DNA of 64,000 nt from Nephrocerus scutellatus. Lineage: Eukaryota; Arthropoda; Insecta; Diptera; Pipunculidae. The notes beneath the pieces are model-generated. The model ran no database searches and was not told the origin of the DNA. It saw only the letters and a program-made list of their open reading frames with translations. Both the position numbers and the translations under genes were made by a program. The stretch covers positions 115,598,930 to 115,662,929 of the forward strand of contig OX352762.1 of assembly GCA_947095585.1 (NCBI GenBank), in the 5' to 3' direction. Shown in pieces: positions 53,740 through 64,000 of the stretch. Position 1 is the stretch's first letter; every line of letters starts with the position of its first letter.

Positions 53740-54840
53740 TGGTAGAATTCATCATATGAAACGAGAGTAGAGTATATGGGCTAGCGTACAACGAAACTGA
53801 GGCTTGGAGAAAAATGCTTCGAGTTCTAGGATGTTAAATTAAAAGTGACATTGTCACAAAGTTGTGTTATGACCAGTACCTGAAGAAATTTTTTATAGGA
53901 GGCCACAACAGAATCCGTTAGCAATAAAAGAAATTAAAATCATGGAAATACATTGTAGTTTTCTAAATTTACAAAAGATACTTTCTTTCTTATTGAATAT
54001 ATCCTATGTAGTAATGAAGATCATTTAAATTTAAATGATTTTCAGTTAATGATTTTTTAACTGTTTATCGAAGAAAATTTTTCAAAACAAAGAAAGAAAT
54101 GTATATCTTGGTGGAAATCTAAAGTGTGACAGGAAAATAAAATTTAATAAGTGTAGGAAACTGCAAAGTAGAATGGACACAAAAACAGTATAACTTCAAT
54201 TATGGTCAACAAGAAATTAAATTAATGTGTCCCATTATCAATCCGCTACTTCATTTTGCATTAACAAATCAAATTAAAACATTTTCTTATAACAGCACTA
54301 TAACTTGTACTGACAGTTAACGTAATTTAAAATTTTATGATAATTTCCAATTGATTACCATTATGTTGCTTTAAGGCATTTCTTTATTTCCTTCTGTTTG
54401 ATTTGCTATGAAAATTAATTTAAATTGACAAGTTGAGCAAATCATAATTTATCAAAAGTGGAAGTTTCCTTTGATTTAATTATTATAACGCAATAATTAC
54501 TTAATAACTTGTGGCAAATAATAAAGTACAATGTAATTTCATATAGGAAGAGTTGCGACATCATGCAGTTGCTTCAAAATGATGATCAATATCTTGTACG
54601 TACAATTGTTTACAGGTGGGATTCCTTTAAATTTTATGATACTGCTTCTATGTGCGGTGTTTCTAGATGTCTCAAAACCTTCAAGACTGACGTTAACCTG
54701 AAAATATAACCCTGTTCGTTGAATTTGTAGAATTCTACAGAATCCTGTAATTAGGAGTAAACTCTAAACAACGTTAAAGCCTGACAGTACAATATATATA
54801 GACTGTAAACATAGACATACACTGTTAACAGAGCATAGAT
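53740..54840. other. AT-rich stretch, no gene recognised
   Basis: Strongly AT-rich with many AATTTAAAT and TTAATTA-like motifs; no coding sequence or element recognised. Confidence 0.3.
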
Positions 54841-55489
54841 AGGTAGGATGGACTTGCGAGGTCCTAAATTAGCGCTAGAGTGCTCTATTTTGGTAATACA
54901 TAAACTCGTGAGACCTAAAGATGAATATTTGAATGGTTATTAAATCCTGCCTTTAACGGTCAAATATGAGAACAATGCGATGATCCCGTACTCTTTCATG
55001 TCGGCAAAAAATGCTTTACTCAAACTGCGGAGTCTTGACCCTGCTAGGGCCGCATATCTACAAAGATAATTGATGGGAGTTTCTATCTAATTTACTTCTA
55101 TACAACTTCTACAGAAGGTATTATGTGGTATATTTAGCCATGCTGTCACCCACTGGCTGGTGATCCGTTTTTATAAGCCACAACTCTAGCTATATTAATC
55201 CGAGCTCTCGAAATCAACTCAGTGGTTTTCCTTTTGATGTAGGATGGACATATAATTCTTGATATGGCACAGTTTGTCAGACTTTCTTTCTTGACTGAGC
55301 TCATTGGACCACTAACTAATTCCGTTGAGCAAGTGCCAATGGTGACTCCCTTCCACCCTCTCCTTCTCCACTATGTTACTGTGCCCCGGCACCCAAACTA
55401 TTGTAATTTCCAGGATTGGGTTAATCGGAGCCAATTCTTCTGGGCACTTTTTAACAAGTTTCGAGTTAATGATGGTCGCCTTTATAGTA

Positions 55490-55516
55490 CAGGGTGATTG
55501 ACACGAAGTGTTATCA
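55490..55516 (+). repeat. Left terminal inverted repeat of the mariner
   Basis: CAGGGTGATTGACACGAAGT then GTTATCA; pairs with 56652-56678. It is preceded by the TA target duplication. Confidence 0.92.
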
Positions 55517-56651
55517 AAACAAAACGCCACAGAATTTTAATTTTCAGATGAATTTTATTGAATCAAAGTAAAAAATGTTCACAAATATTTAAATTTTCGA
55601 ATTACATTAGCAGTTTTCGATTTAGCCACCCTTAGCCTTAGCGATTATGGCCTTCAAACGGCCGACAGAGCTATTGCATGCAGCACGAAATTGACTCTGC
55701 GGTATTTTGGCCCATTCCCGGTGAAGCGCTTGCTTGAGATGATCGACACTTTGGTATTTTTTTGTCCCAACCTTGCTCTTCAAAATACCCCAAACCGAGA
55801 AATCTAGCGGTTTTGCATCCGCCAATCTTAATTGACGCGCGCTTTATGACTCGGCGCCGAGTCCTGTTGAAATCTCAAGGCTCTGCGGCCGAAATGTTTT
55901 TGCGCCCAAAGCTTCAACGCTCCCTCCAACACATGATCCCGATAAATTTGAGGATTTATCTTGATGCCACGGTCCAAAAAAACGAACGTTAAACGGCTTT
56001 CGGCCGTTACGGCGGCCCAAACCATCACCATCGGCGGCGCTTGGTTTCGAGTGGCAATCCGTTGGTCCAAATTTTCATTAGAACGGCCGGGCAAGTAAAT
56101 CCGGTCGATTTGCTTGTTCACATATTGCTCAATAACGAACGGTGACTCATCGGAGAATACCAAATTCGGCAAATCGCAACTTTCGTGCAAGCGTAACAAC
56201 TCCTTTGCTCTTTCCACTCTAACTTTTTTTTGAGCATCGGCGAGACCATGCGTTTTATTGGAATTTCAAGGCCTTTAGTCCAAGATGATCTTTCAATATG
56301 TGCTGGATCCATTCGAACGAAATGTTCGCCTCACCAGCCATTTTTCTGCCGCCACGGCGCGGATTTCGAGCCAATTTGGCCTTCACCTTCCGAATCATAT
56401 CCGGTGATCTAGCAGTGCGTTTCGGTCCACCACCATGGCGTTTTTCAATGCTGCCAGTATCGTTATAACTATTTATGGTGCGATACACGAACATTTTATT
56501 CACATGCAGATGTTTTAACTGGTTAACAATCTAAATGCAATCTAAATCACTAAAATGCTTATGTACGCTTGTAAACAATGGAATGAACTGTCATTAGTGT
56601 AAATTTGAGCGCTCTGTCATCACTGGTTTGACAGCAATGACAGTCTGAAGT

Positions 56652-56678
56652 TGGTAACACTTCGTGTCAGTCACCCGA
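56652..56678 (-). repeat. Right terminal inverted repeat of the mariner
   Basis: Complement begins TCGGGTGACTGACACGAAGT then GTTACCA; differs from the left end at four positions and is followed by TA. Confidence 0.92.
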
Positions 56679-56754
56679 TAGTCCTCCTATTGCTGTAGAG
56701 CAGTTGTTAGTGCTGCAATCTGTTAAATATCATCATATTTAGATCAACAACCGG

Positions 56755-56870
56755 GGTGCGGTCCAGGCCTGCCTCTGGCTCCGTAATGAAGCTTTTTTAC
56801 TTGTGAGGTTATTAACCTGGCACTTTTACTAACCTTACTTTGAGGGGAATAGCTTGATTATTCAGCTTTT
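56755..56870 (+). repeat. Dispersed repeat, copy 1 (second copy inverted at 59240-59340)
   Basis: GGCTCCGTAATGAAGCTTTT, ACTTGTGAGGTTATTAACCT and CTAACCTTACTTTGA match the complement of 59240-59340 (GGTTCCGTAATAAAG, GGCGAGGTTATTGGCCTCGC, TTAACCTTACTTTGAA). About 85 bp are shared with perhaps 80 percent agreement. It probably belongs to a LINE (it touches LOA here and RTE at the other site), but the parent element is not identified. Confidence 0.75.
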
Positions 56871-56874
56871 CCAT

Positions 56875-58975
56875 TTTTGTGGCAAAAAACGACAAGGCCA
56901 CAACACGTGCAGGTTTGATCGCACTTCGAAAAGTCAGAACAGATTCGGGGTGTACATAACTGTGTTATTCCCCCTATCTTGCTGCTGGCTGACCAGCAAT
57001 TAACTGTAGGTATCTCGTGTCAATTTATTTGTTGTACGAAGAATCAACAATACATTACATAAATTAATAATAAAATTAATTTCTATTTATCGAGTTGAAA
57101 CCCCTGGTAGCTAGCTAGTACTTTTATTTTTTAGTTGTAATAATTTATTATTTTATCTCATAATAAAAAATAAATGCATCGCATGATTTAATTTATGTGC
57201 AATTGATTGCCATTGGATTATATTATAATAATGTTAATGATAATGCATGTTAATTAAATGCTCAATATGCTCCTCTCAAGATTTATTATAAGAACTAAAA
57301 TTGTGTTTCATTTTTTACTTTCCTAAGTGTTGGAATTTTTGGGTTTCTACATAACGAATGAAATAATAGCCCATCAAAAGCTTTCTCTGAATTATCATAT
57401 GTAAAAAAATATATAATAAAAACCCACTTCGTCCAAACGTTCGCAATGTTATGTGACGTATTCGCCACGTGCAACGAAATTACGTTATTCTTAAAATACA
57501 AAAACATTTCATTGCAATGATAATATCAGAAAATGTAAAATTAAATCCGGCATTGCCTTGTGTATTATATAAAAATGCATTTGGAACATACACACACATA
57601 CTCTTATAAAAAAGTTGAAGGAACTCCTTTTATTAGCAGACAAAAAAATCAATCACACTCAAGGAAGTCATAAGTTACTCGAGTGCGCTTGAGCAACGAT
57701 AAAGCGAGTTACTCGAACAGAGTGCTTGTGTGATGAACGTTGGGATGTTACCAAAGGATGATGAACGCCATTGTGAATCTCCTTTCACGATTTGCTCCAA
57801 CTATCTGTCGGTTTGCATTTTTACCTTTTTTTGCATAACTTCCTTTCATATTTTGTTGTAAAAAAATTCTCCTGTATACTCCTGCTGGCGAGATATGATA
57901 TAAAAAGAAATACACACCGGCACACTCACAATCACTGCAGCAAAAAAACAGAAAAAAGAAGGATCATGCGCTCTTCTCCACCTCGTATTTGGAGCTAGAA
58001 GTTCAGAAGTTTTTTTTTTCTTGTATTCTTTAGTGGTTCGTTGGTTGGCTTGGTTGGTCAGAACTGCCAGTGGGGTGACTACTACTTGCTGATTCTTTGC
58101 TGGGGCCTCTGCCAATGTGAGTGTATGTTTTTTTTTTCTTTCTTTTCTTAAAAACTAAATATTGGGGCGAAGGCGCAAAACCATCTTCTATTATGTGTAC
58201 GAATGGTGAGTGCATACGAGGTTTTCTCTGCTGATAGGATTATGCGGTTTAAGGCGGGTATGTGCACACGTACGAGTATATAGTATGGTTGGTCGCAGAG
58301 CGCCGCGATTTCAATCCAAGATAAGCACCTTGTTCGCGGAATCCGGTTGGTTGTTTGTGTTTACTCGCTCGAATACCTCCACCTTCGTCCGCCTTCGACA
58401 GCCTTTGTCTCAGACAAACATTTCTTAGTTTCTTATTCTTTGCATATTGAGTTCGCCACCATGTTTATTCGGTTTTCCTCTGTTGGCGGCCTTTTGTGTA
58501 TATCCTCTTATCTTGATGGATATTCAGTCGTCATGTTAAGGATTTCAACATGGCGTTTTGAGGTGTACCTGCAACGTTATCTGTACGCTTGTTTTTCATT
58601 AACTTTTTATCCCTTTTTACAATGCTTGACTTTATTCTAAGCTTAATTTTTACTTAATTAATAAATTAATTTGTTAAGTTTACCGAATTATTTTTCATAA
58701 AATTGCTTTTTTTAAACACAGAATTATAAAATTAATATTAATTATTAATTTTTAAGTCTTAATTAAATTTTTAAATTATCTAATTAGCTTATTTATAGAC
58801 TTTTTTAGTTTAAGAAATTATAAAATAAATTAAGCCAATATTTCGATCTTGCGGACCAAAGCAAAAATATCATTTATAAATAGTTTTTCTGACTTTATGA
58901 TAACTGACTATCCTCGACCTTTCTCCTTTATTTGCTTATCGTTAAGTAGTGGTGGGTTGGTTAACAAACCTATTT
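56875..58975. other. AT-rich stretch, no gene recognised; homeodomain-core-rich segments
   Basis: 57050-57260 and 58640-58830 are exceptionally rich in TAATTA/ATTAAT cores. TTACTCGA occurs twice at 57675-57716 in an imperfect inverted context (TTACTCGAGTGCGCTTGAGC ... GCGAGTTACTCGAAC). No coding sequence recognised. Confidence 0.35.
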
Positions 58976-58978
58976 ACT

Positions 58979-59206
58979 TCAATAGTACTGCAAGCATTTA
59001 TTTTTTTTATATTTTAATATTTAAAATATATTATAGTTTTGAAAAATAATTACCGAAAAACAGTCTGTGACCTTGATTTTGAAGTCTTTCAGAAAGTTGA
59101 AGATCAACGGCTGCTTCAAATCCAAATCTTTAACGGTTTCGTTCTGATAAACCGGTTTCTTTACCTTAATACGGAATGAAATTTTAAAATATTCCGGATT
59201 TTCCAG
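58979..59206 (-). CDS. Candidate last two exons of an unidentified gene, with a 66-bp intron
   Basis: On the minus strand an acceptor TGCATTCTAG is followed by a 51-codon open exon (59206-59054). It reads LENPEYFKISFRIKVKKPVY then QNETVKDLDLKQPLIFNFLK and DFKIKVTDCFS. A donor G|GTAATT at 59053 opens a 66-bp, A/T-only intron ending TGCTTGCAG at 58988, a typical fly small-intron size. The next exon gives YY and stop TGA (58981-58979). An in-frame TAG directly precedes the exon, so splicing from an upstream exon is required; none was found before the RTE relic at 59335. Codon use is fly-like (AAG, CCG, AAC, ACC, ATC TTC AAC, CTG). The plus strand is also partly open. No homology recognised. Confidence 0.42.
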
Positions 59207-59239
59207 CTAGAATGCAATTTTTTATTCCCAATGGATGTG

Positions 59240-59340
59240 GTTTTAATTCAAAGTAAGGTTAACGCGAGGCCAATAACCTCGCCCGTAAAAAAACTTTATT
59301 ACGGAACCCCAAATCGGCCTCGGCTATGCACATTTCACGT
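59240..59340 (-). repeat. Dispersed repeat, copy 2
   Basis: Inverted partner of 56755-56870. GCGAGGCCAATAACCTCGC at 59269-59287 is itself a small hairpin. It lies immediately 5' of the RTE endonuclease relic and may be part of that element. Confidence 0.72.
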
Positions 59341-60190
59341 GCGGGGCAGATTTAAAACATAAGCCTCATAAACATTAACGCACCTACAGAGGATTCCCAA
59401 GATGAAATAGAAGAAAGAATTCTTTGAATCAGTCGAACGGGAACTCAATACCTGCTCTCAGTATGATTTAAGAATTATTCTGGGGGCTATGATCGCAAAA
59501 ATATGTAGGGAGCTAGTATTCAAACATTAGATTGGCACCCTTAGTTTACTAATAACAATATGGATAACGAGTCATAGAACTCCGCCGCCAAAACCCGAAC
59601 CTGTTGACGGTAGGAACGTATTGAGGTGCCAACATCGGCTCGGACCACTTTGTTGGTATTATGCTCCAAGCGCGGATTGCATCATCAAGAAAGACTGAAC
59701 CCACGAATCAGATTCGAGTCAACACGGCTGTCCTTCGCAACGAAGAGACCAGAAACAACTACGGTCAAGAGATAGAAAATGCAGAGAGAGTAAGTCCTGG
59801 GGCTTAGGTGTCGGGCGTAGAAGAGAAATGGACACGCCTTAAGAATATTGTCATAAGCACTGCTGACTCCATCTTAGGCAGTAGTCGTATAGAACGGAAC
59901 GACTGGTTCGATGACAAATGTTAGCTAGCGACTAAACGTAAATGAATGTTGCGTATCAAGCAATGCAACAAAGTCATAAAATGCGGGCACTCGAAGTTGA
60001 ATATAAAGAGAGATACGAAAAAATTATACACGGGCGAAAGAGAAGGCCTTGACCTGGGAGAAGAATCTCGTCTGTGAACTAAAACAGTACAGAGAGCGAG
60101 GACCGCACCAGACGCAGAAGTTCTACCAAAGAGTCCGCGGTATGACGCAATGAACTGCAAAGTCCTTGGGAATAGCAGGCAACAAATCTG
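59335..60190 (+). mobile_element. RTE-type LINE relic: endonuclease and EN-RT linker
   Basis: Shifting frames give TFHVRGRFK, INAPTEDSQDEIEE (59370-59420), a decayed GDFNAKIGRE block (GAMIAKICREL, 59485-59515), SARTTLLVLCSK (SDHFLV region) and RFESTRLSFATKR. Then VGRREMDTP/EEKWTRLKNIVISTADSILGSSR, RNDWFDDKC and EKNLVCELKQYRERGPHQTQKFYQRVRGMTQ follow. The order matches RTE endonuclease-to-linker. It ends near 60190 before the RT. Confidence 0.82.
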
Positions 60191-60194
60191 CTCG

Positions 60195-60465
60195 GAATCT
60201 GCGATCATGGGACCTGAACTCTACTGTGATGTCAACTGGGCTGCACTGGTAAATTCTTGGAAAAACAAACTTCGTCTGGTCCCCTGGGAAAACGTCTCTG
60301 GGCTTTGACAATCCAAACAATTAATCAGGCCTTTTTCCTACAAGGAAATCCATAATTTTAATATGGATAGCATTAGAAAGCTGGTGAGTTTTCTAACTGG
60401 TCATTATGGCCTGCGACATCACCTTAACAAAATTGAAGAACGTCTTCGGACGTACAGTTTAAGTT
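60195..60465. other. Probable LINE debris
   Basis: The sequence may continue the RTE linker (LYCDVNWAALVNSWKNKL near 60222-60275), but it becomes unreadable toward 60465. No gene seen. Confidence 0.3.
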
Positions 60466-60469
60466 AGTT

Positions 60470-61385
60470 ATTTACCAAAAGTGGTAAAGTGGAAAAATGT
60501 CGTGCGAGAGAACACAAACGTGTCGGCAGAAAACCGACACGCTGAGACCAGTAATGTTCCATTGTGATAACACACTGATCAAGAAATGTTTAACCAGTTG
60601 GAGCTTCGTATGAAGGATAGTCATTATATAACAAATCATTGAGGCCATTTTAAAAGAATGCTCCCAGATGAACCTTACGTGTTTGAGAAACGGCTGAGCA
60701 TGTGCAGAGAAGGTGGAGAATAATTTCCTCTTCCTCGTCCATGAAGATTCAGCAGAAGTCATTTAAAAATACACCAAGCCTTGCTGCATGCTTGTCTATG
60801 AGACCGTGCCCAGTAGTGGCACCTATTATTGTATCTGTGTAGAGAGTTTAGGAGAGTTTCGGATCCAGCTTGGGCCAGATCTGTTTTGTCACTAAACAAG
60901 TTGTTCCTTTTGGCTACCTATGGTTAGATCTTTCCAGCTTTAACAGGAGTTTGCATGTAGCGATCGGTAAAATAGTCAGTGTAGTTTAATGTTTGGCGAG
61001 CTCATTAGCCTTACAATTTCCCTAAATGTCTCTATGACCGGCACTCAACAGACCTGCTTTGCCATCTCGTTGAGAGATAACCGGCAGTTTAGAACTACAA
61101 TGGGGTTTATCGAGACTGGGATTTTAGCTCAGCTTGGCTATCAGATAAGATGCGGATATCACCAGGATAATGGATCGATTCATCTTCAAATAGAGGACAT
61201 TTTCACAGAATGATCTGAAGTGGAAGGTGACTTGGAAGTTTTTGTTGATTTGGAGTTGCGGAATGGTGTAGTCTATGTTAGCTGGTAGAATCTTGAATAA
61301 ACTCAGAACAGGGAAGTGTCGGTTTTCATTCTTGGTCCACTGGGAGGTTGCACTGAGGCGAAAAGCTATGTTCGCAACTATTCGC
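60470..61385 (-). mobile_element. LOA/I-like LINE: RNase H region and 3' end
   Basis: Minus-strand reading from 61385: SATSQWTKNENRHFPVLSLFKILPANIDYTIPQLQINKN (61345-61235). This matches SQWTKN..GHSSIL..KIPDNINDTIPQLHFN of the 47090 copy. Next come ISASYLIAKLS/NPSLDKPHCSSKLPVISQRDGKAGLLSAGHRDI.GNCKANELAKH (61125-61000), which contains the RNase H GHRDI..N.KA.ELA block. The element ends with HFLISVLSQWNITGLSVSVF (60625-60530), corresponding to RKVSQWTISGLSVSV. Stops and deletions are present. Confidence 0.85.
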
Positions 61386-61389
61386 TAAC

Positions 61390-63010
61390 TATTATTAATA
61401 AATAATAATATTATTAAAGATGTCGAGTGGTGTCGAGGTCGAACAGAATGTCCAATGCAGCGGAGGGGGTGAAGCGTACCGCTTATACATACATAAAAAA
61501 AATTCTACATAAATTATATTTATTTATAAGATATAGCATCGCAAGTTTGATGGATAAGGGGATCCAAAGGGTTAAGTAGTTTAAAGGCCCTTATCGTTAC
61601 GTCGGTATCGCAATAGAAGGATTGTTTCACTATTTGACTTTTTCATCCTTTGATTCTTGATATTTTTCTTAAGTGCATAGTTGGTTTTTTTTTGCTCCCG
61701 ATTTAATGCCACCCAATAGAAACACATTCGTGAACATAAAAGCGACAAAAGTTGTATACTGCTCAAAGGCATTTTGCTATATCTTAGTAATAGTCATCGT
61801 CTCCGAGCTTCCACTACAGCAATGTCATGTTACATGGTAATTCAGAGCTAATTGTATATTTGCATTCCAACCACGACCAATAGGTCTGTTGCGATGTGAC
61901 TTAAAAAGGGGAGTGTAGATTGGAACTGTGTATAGACATGTAGGTACGAGTGGGTATATGATAAAGTATACCTATGTTAAGACCTTCTTGTATCAATTCA
62001 CCAATTAAATTGTTTTCATTCCACGATAGCACCTGATCTTCTATAACAAACGTGAAGTTGTTGTTGATATGCGACGACAATGCTGATGACGCGACGGCGA
62101 CAGGCACAGGCGGATCGTTGCCGGCGTCAAACGGCGAGGAAAATGGCAAATTACAAACAAAACGCGAACTGGCGAACAGAGAGAGAAAGAGAGATAGAGA
62201 GGGAGATAAAAAAACAACACCAGCAAGCAAGAAATCGAGAAAACTTCAAACGGAAACTGATGCAATGCGCCGCGGCACCGATGCATGTTTGCATGCACTT
62301 TTTAGCCTTTTTCCATTGCATTGCATCGAATCGCCGAGCCACTGCATTGCATTCATTCATTTCCATAGAAATGTGCGAAGATTATACGTTTGGTGAACAC
62401 AAAATTGCACACATATCCCTAGAATCCAAATCTAGCCAACATCTACAAGCATCAACGAATCTAGCCACGATGATCATGATGTTGTCGTCGTCGTCGGTCG
62501 GTCGGTGCTGGGCAAAGTTCGTTCGGTGTTAGACCCGCTGGGTGACTTAACCCGAGTTCTCCGCCTCCTGCACTTAATTTGCACACAGCAAAAAAAATGT
62601 TTACTGGGCTTTTGATTGTTGTCATAAGAGTCACCATATCGGCCGGAGACGAGACATAGAATGAGTTTTTGCTGCAATGCATCGCAGGATGGCAATGTTG
62701 CAACTTTTTGCGGGCTAGTTATAGGTTTGAATGGAAACACTAATTATTCTGCACTGCACTTGAATGTTAAGCGTGTTACAGACAGGTCAACAATGTAATT
62801 ACAAAGCCCGTTTTTTTCCTTACTGATGGAAATAATATTTCCAGCACAGAGCAAACGTTTCACTTGGCGATTGAAACACGTTTTTTGCATAAAATATAAA
62901 ATGCAAACAAGGCAAGCAGTGGAATGAAAGGTCAGTGAATACATTAATCGAAAGGGTAAGAACTAATCCATACATAATCTGACAAAAGTCTGAGGACGTC
63001 AAGTTATGTT
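61390..63010. other. No gene assigned; low-complexity coding-like segment at 62050-62400
   Basis: The plus frame 62052-62396 reads DDNADDATATGTGGSLPASN, then a Lys/Arg/Glu-rich stretch. A neighbouring plus frame (62080-62532, 150 codons) is open over the same GAGA-rich DNA. The acidic-then-basic composition resembles a disordered nuclear protein, but two frames being open and the (GA)n content argue for compositional chance. TGCATTGCAT repeats at 62316-62354. No homology recognised. Confidence 0.3.
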
Positions 63011-63014
63011 GAGG

Positions 63015-64000
63015 TTTTCAAAAATTATATTTCCCTGGTCTGCGCCCTATTTTCATACGAGTACCTAAATACGAGAAGTACCCGACCAAACAAAGAAAAC
63101 ACAAAAAATTCGGGAAAACATTTTTTTGTTTCTCTATATAGTCTTCTTTTCCCAGCGATGTTCAATAGCTTCGATACCCTTTTTATAGTGAGAATCGTCG
63201 AGCTCCTTAAAATAGCCATCAACCGCAGACTCCAACTCTTCATTGTTGGCAAATCTTTTACCACCGATCCATTTTTTCAAGCTCGGAAACAATTGTCTGA
63301 CGAATAGGGTGCATCAGGAAGCAAATCTCACGCTTTAACTCATTGGCCATCCTCTTTTGGCCATCACGATGCGAGATGTGTGAACTGGTGCATTGTCTTG
63401 ATGAAACAAAACTTTTTTCTTTGCCAAATGTGGCCGTTTTTTCTTGATTTCATCTTTCATATGGTTCTCATAATACACGCCGATGATTGTTTTTCCTTTC
63501 TGAAGATAATTAATGAAAACTATACCACGTCCATCCCAAAAACACTGACACCATGACCTTGCCTGCAGATGGAACTGACTGTTCCTTCGCCTGATGGACT
63601 CATGTTACATCAACGGTTATGAATCGACGCAAAAACTTACCTTTATTGTTGTGAAACTTCGCCAAACACTCTATTGAAACATCCTCACGACGATGTTATT
63701 GTCCCATTGTGAGTAATGGCGGTACCCATCTTTCGCCCAGATTTCTCATGTCAAAATTATCAGTCAAAATGCGATGTGCAGCACTTTTTGAAATGCCTGC
63801 TATATCTGAACGGTCATCCAATCCAATATTTTGTGGATTTTTTTCATCATTTCTGGTGTACTCATCTAATTTGGCCTCGCTTAATCTCTGCGACCCAATA
63901 CTTTATTGTTGCAAACGAAGGAGCATACTTCACCAGAGTAGAATCTAGCTCCGTTTTTATGTTGGTTAGATTGAGGACTTTCAAATCTATTGTATTGTAT
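63015..64000 (-). mobile_element. Mariner (DD34D-type) transposase relic, running off the window
   Basis: Minus-strand reading enters at the right edge: TKTELDSTLVKYAPSFATIKYWVAEIKRGQI (HTH region), IHKILD.DRSDIAGISKSAAHRIL, NLGERWVPPLLTMGQ, FLRRFITVD (first Asp region), QSVPSAGKVMVSVF.DGRGIVFINYLQKGKTI, KKRPHLAKKKVLFHQDNAPV (second Asp, HQDN) and MKKWIGGKRFANNEELESAVDGYFKELDDSHYKKGI. This order is diagnostic of mariner transposases. The YSPDLAPSD segment carrying the third Asp is lost near 63330. Multiple frameshifts. Terminal repeats not identified on the left; the right end lies outside. Confidence 0.9.

Larger units (their letters stand above)
55490..56678 (-). mobile_element. Near-complete mariner/Tc1 element, TA-flanked, with terminal inverted repeats
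   Basis: 1189 bp between TA at 55488-55489 and TA at 56679-56680. The ends match as inverted repeats over about 27 bp with 4 mismatches (GGGTGAYTGACACGAAGTGT core). A transposase pseudogene fills it on the minus strand: IVNQLKHLHVNKMFVYRTIN (HTH), GGGPKRTARSPDMIRKVKAK, SFEWIQHILKDHLGLK, NLVFSDESPFVIEQ (first Asp), MVMVWAAVTAES, LRFQQDSAPSHKARV (second Asp), and AKPLDFSVWGILKSKVGTKK (region of the third acidic residue). Frame breaks lie near 56270-56210 and 55830, where about 25 codons before PLDFSVWG are missing. Mariner-like with an apparently DDxD-type ending; subfamily is inference. Confidence 0.93.
54845..56770 (-). mobile_element. LOA/I-like LINE: RNase H and C-terminus, split by a mariner
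   Basis: From the right edge on the minus strand the frame reads IAALTTALQQ.EDY (56735-56681), is interrupted by the mariner at 55490-56678, and resumes exactly as YKATIINSKLVKKCPEELAPINPILEITIVWVPGHSNI (55490-55370). WVPGHS is the conserved RNase H block with the catalytic His region. Downstream come ICPSYIKRKTTELISRARINIARVVAY and a degraded Cys-rich C-terminus to about 54845. Excising the mariner with one TA joins the two halves in frame. Confidence 0.83.

Noticed and set aside
62080..62532. 150-codon plus-strand frame and the overlapping 114-codon frame
   Set aside because: Both frames are open through (GA)n and GCA-rich DNA. Low complexity and lack of motifs argue for chance, so they are only noted in the interval description.

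Overview
This is insect nuclear DNA, from a fly (Diptera) and most probably a tephritid fruit fly. The anchor is at the left edge. Positions 1-141 and 266-284 encode the last 52 residues of the homeodomain protein Distal-less (Dll), with the C-terminal block GGYVPQYWYQPETNPSL...TVWPAV that I recognise from Drosophila Dll. The 124-nt intron, small AT-rich introns elsewhere, and a Diptera-type repertoire of degraded non-LTR retrotransposons, mariners and a tRNA-derived SINE support this. The tephritid assignment is inference. Everything right of about 0.8 kb is 3' flanking DNA of Dll. In Drosophila, appendage enhancers of Dll have been reported on the 3' side (from memory), so the transposon-free islands here are the natural places to look for their counterparts.

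Layout: 1-800, Dll end and 3' UTR. 1.26-2.5 kb, an 81-bp tandem array and a TA microsatellite. 2.65-10.8 kb, a dense pile of LINE relics (RTE; a LOA/I-like family with RNase H; a CR1/Jockey-group family). 10.8-17.8 kb, mostly unassigned DNA with SINE and Jockey-type relics. 17.8-20.2 kb, LOA copies with a SINE nested in the reverse transcriptase and a CR1 3' end nested in the endonuclease. 20.2-26.3 kb, a transposon-poor island with two minisatellites and a convincing signal-peptide exon on the minus strand. 26.3-28.8 kb, a MITE/Helitron-like element and an RTE copy split by CR1. 28.8-31.6 kb, an island with one weak coding candidate. 31.6-34 kb, LOA, RTE and a SINE with a twin-priming inversion. 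35.5-37.8 kb, the best-preserved CR1 copy and a satellite-like array. 38-41.3 kb, small repeats, possible exons and LINE/SINE fragments. 43-44.2 kb, a Jockey relic. 46.3-48.5 kb, a DUF4817-type Tc1/mariner relic, a LOA RNase H region and a foldback element. 52-53.7 kb, CR1 interrupted by RTE, then a SINE. 54.8-56.8 kb, LOA RNase H interrupted by a near-complete mariner with terminal inverted repeats. 58.9-59.2 kb, a candidate two-exon gene end. 59.3-61.4 kb, RTE and LOA relics. 63-64 kb, a mariner relic running off the edge.

No transposon ORF is intact; all carry frameshifts, stops or deletions. The only securely identified host gene is Dll. Three or four short stretches with coding character and splice signals (24.3, 30.3, 38.5 and 59.1 kb) are offered as candidates only. 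All identifications come from reading translations and comparing segments within the window; no search was run.
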